From CAZQCI01 sp964592255 (GTDB lineage: Bacteria > UBA10199 > SBBF01): a stretch of 7,641 nt of DNA. A program made the translations under genes and the position numbers. Below the pieces are notes generated by a model that did no database searches, was not told the origin of the DNA, and was given only the letters and a program-made list of their open reading frames with translations. The stretch is taken from positions 1-7,641 of the forward strand of contig CAZQCI010000106.1 of NCBI GenBank assembly GCA_964592255.1, given 5' to 3'. Positions 6,636-7,641 of the stretch are shown in pieces; the stretch's first letter is position 1; the number at the start of each line of letters is the position of its first letter.

Positions 6636-7343
6636 TTATTTTGTTTCAGCAATTTTCTTCAATATATCAACCCTGGCTTGCCCAAAACGGTGTTGCTCGC
6701 CAGCCATCGTATCAAGATCTATCACTCCCACTGTTGTTTGATTATCTTCACCGCCATGAATTTGGTATTCTTGTTGTATGGCAATTAAAAGAGCGTCTAA
6801 AGGATTGATCAGCTCACATTCAAATAAAGAAAAAATGCCAATTTCTTGAAGTGGAGTATCCGAAACCACCCTCCAATTAAAACGAGTTTCTTCCAACGCC
6901 TCTCTCTTAGCTGTATCGGAAGATACCTCATCTACCTTACTCAACCCCCCTGGCTCGTTCCAAGCATTAGTGGAACTCTGAACCATAACAACCTTATTTT
7001 CAGAGTTAGAACCAATAGGAGCCCAACAACCAGCTGCTTTTTTATTTGGAGACGATGTATCAGGACGACTATCCTCAGTTAAGTTTTTGGAAACCGTTTG
7101 TGCAATTAAATCTTGAACTAAGACTTTTGCCTCATTAGTCACCACAACCTGCCCGCTCATGACCCCATCAATTAAGGAGTTTAAATTTGTTTGATCTTCA
7201 AGAACAAAGCGAGAGTGAAGAATAGTCCGCAATTCCTTTTTTGAAAGGACCAAATCCGCAGAACGGCCCTGCAACGCGTCTGTTTCTTCAGAAGAATTAT
7301 TATGGTGAAGGGCTCTATCTATGGCCTTGGCTGTTGTCATCAT
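6636..7343 (-). CDS. NUDIX-box protein with an unassigned N-terminal region
   Basis: This 235-residue protein is not one I can name. Residues about 105-160 look like the core of a NUDIX hydrolase: a strand KVVMVQ (117-122), then W128 and PGG (131-133), then a NUDIX box of the form G-x5-E-x7-REAxEE (G133, E139, R147, E148, E151, E152). The metal-binding glutamates are present, so hydrolysis of a nucleoside diphosphate-linked substrate is plausible but unproven. One box position is unusual: the glycine that normally follows EEx is R154 (EETRF). Residues 1-100 are polar, probably helical at about 33-86, and match nothing I recognise; 88-102 look like a flexible linker. There is no signal peptide or membrane segment, so it is probably cytoplasmic. 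GGGGGAG lies directly against the first ATG (7343), so the second ATG (7340) may be the true start. It stands between a terminator and lysS, with no clear terminator before lysS. Confidence 0.75.
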   Translation of the reverse strand: MMTTAKAIDRALHHNNSSEETDALQGRSADLVLSKKELRTILHSRFVLEDQTNLNSLIDGVMSGQVVVTNEAKVLVQDLIAQTVSKNLTEDSRPDTSSPNKKAAGCWAPIGSNSENKVVMVQSSTNAWNEPGGLSKVDEVSSDTAKREALEETRFNWRVVSDTPLQEIGIFSLFECELINPLDALLIAIQQEYQIHGGEDNQTTVGVIDLDTMAGEQHRFGQARVDILKKIAETK

Positions 7344-7350
7344 CTCCCCC
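7344..7350 (-). promoter_or_regulatory. Ribosome-binding site of the NUDIX-box gene, bearing on its start
   Basis: The minus strand reads GGGGGAG immediately followed by ATGATG. With zero spacing to the first ATG and three bases to the second, the second ATG (7340-7338) is the somewhat better spaced start; the protein differs by only one methionine. Confidence 0.5.
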
Positions 7351-7437
7351 TTATAAACTTAACCATTAATTTATTATCGGCCTTCTAGAGAAAAAGTTGC
7401 GTCCTATTTAATGAACCAAACCTATGAGAACAAAAGG

Positions 7438-7486
7438 CAAAAAAATACCGTGCTTCAAAAATTTTTCAACTTTGAAAGCACGGTAT
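7438..7486 (-). terminator. Strong intrinsic terminator of the right-edge gene
   Basis: The arms ATACCGTGCTTTCAAA (7486-7471, minus strand) and TTGAAGCACGGTAT with one more T (7459-7445) form a stem of about 15 base pairs with one bulged base and an 11-base loop. Read on the minus strand, the stem runs into a seven-base T-tract (7445-7439) and then a further T-rich run. It starts five bases after the TAA stop at 7494-7492. The plus-strand flank has no T-tract, so it acts for minus-strand transcripts. It separates the right-edge gene from the NUDIX-box gene. Confidence 0.88.
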
Positions 7487-7491
7487 AATTC

Positions 7492-7641
7492 TTACTTGCC
7501 AAGCCCAGGCTTTGTCCCTAAACCACCCAAACCAGGGCGGGAATCATCACCATCTTCATCATCACAAGGAGGGATAATGATAGGACGACCTCCATCACAA
7601 AAACGACCGAGACCATCGTAAGTAAAGCCTGACTCATCAGC
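7492..7641 (-). CDS. C-terminal 49 residues of an unrecognised Asp/Gly/Pro-rich protein (5' end outside window)
   Basis: The frame is open from the right edge to a TAA at 7494-7492. The visible tail runs from ADESGFTYDGLGRFC to RPGLGGLGTKPGLGK. It contains two cysteines 11 residues apart (visible residues 15 and 26) around a GGRPIIIPP segment, an acidic cluster DDEDGDD (27-33), and two PGLG units in the last 14 residues, each preceded by Arg or Lys. Codons favour a purine first base, and the stop is directly followed by a terminator; both support this frame over the competing one. The composition suggests an exposed, perhaps secreted or metal-binding tail, but that is inference and no family can be assigned. 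A hydrophobic reading exists in another frame and is rejected elsewhere in this report. Confidence 0.6.
   Translation of the reverse strand, partial: ADESGFTYDGLGRFCDGGRPIIIPPCDDEDGDDSRPGLGGLGTKPGLGK

Noticed and set aside
6246..6788. A 180-codon plus-strand open reading across the lysS/NUDIX-box gene junction
   Set aside because: It is antisense to the lysS OB-fold region and to the NUDIX-box gene end. The translation is rich in Lys, Arg, Ile and Phe without any domain pattern, as expected for a shadow.
7351..7362. TATAAG just before the NUDIX-box gene as a -10 box
   Set aside because: No recognisable -35 lies 16-18 bases upstream, and it would place the transcription start on top of the ribosome site. 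Other candidates in the gap (GATAAT, TTAAAT) also lack a good partner.
7518..7637. A minus-strand hydrophobic reading starting MSQALLTMVSVV, about 39 residues, resembling a membrane peptide
   Set aside because: It arises from reading repeated GAT (Asp) codons one base out as ATG. It overlaps the better-supported frame, which has purine-first codons and a stop directly before the terminator, and it has no visible ribosome site.

Overview
The window (about 40% G+C by eye) is entirely minus-strand coded, so genes are read from the right end to the left. It carries a compact cluster of core genes for translation and the Gram-negative envelope. From right to left these are: the C-terminal end of an unrecognised Asp/Gly-rich protein with its own terminator; a NUDIX-box protein; lysS (class II lysyl-tRNA synthetase); two adjacent LolC/LolE-type permease genes; lolD; and the first 608 codons of bamA, which runs off the left edge. 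The order lysS - lol permease - lolD - bamA is, from memory, typical of Deltaproteobacteria in the old sense (for example Geobacter-like genomes, where skp, lpxD and other lpx genes follow). The BamA and Lol sequences fit a diderm with a lipopolysaccharide-type outer membrane. I infer a deltaproteobacterial or Bdellovibrionota-like organism, possibly from a metagenome, and cannot name a genus.

Region by region: 7492-7641 is the tail of a gene whose stop codon is followed at once by a strong intrinsic terminator (about 7438-7486). After a gap of about 90 bases the NUDIX-box gene (6636-7343) starts behind a purine-rich ribosome site. A short gap then holds a good sigma70-like promoter placed so close to lysS that the message would be nearly leaderless. 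From lysS onward the genes look like one operon: lysS and the first permease gene are 4 bases apart, the permease genes are 52 bases apart, the second permease and lolD are 84 bases apart, and lolD overlaps bamA by 20 bases. I see no terminator inside this run. The plus strand carries no credible gene, and no tRNA, rRNA, CRISPR array or insertion sequence is visible.

How the genes work together: the two permeases with LolD should form the inner-membrane ABC machine that extracts mature lipoproteins and hands them to the LolA carrier. BamA is the central outer-membrane beta-barrel insertase, and its partner lipoproteins themselves depend on Lol. LysRS supplies Lys-tRNA and, as an enzyme class, is also a known source of the dinucleotide Ap4A. 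A NUDIX-box protein encoded directly upstream therefore makes a testable but unproven metabolic pairing. Most of the window is conserved housekeeping DNA. The least understood parts are the NUDIX-box protein with its unassigned N-terminal region and the Asp/Gly-rich protein tail at the right edge.
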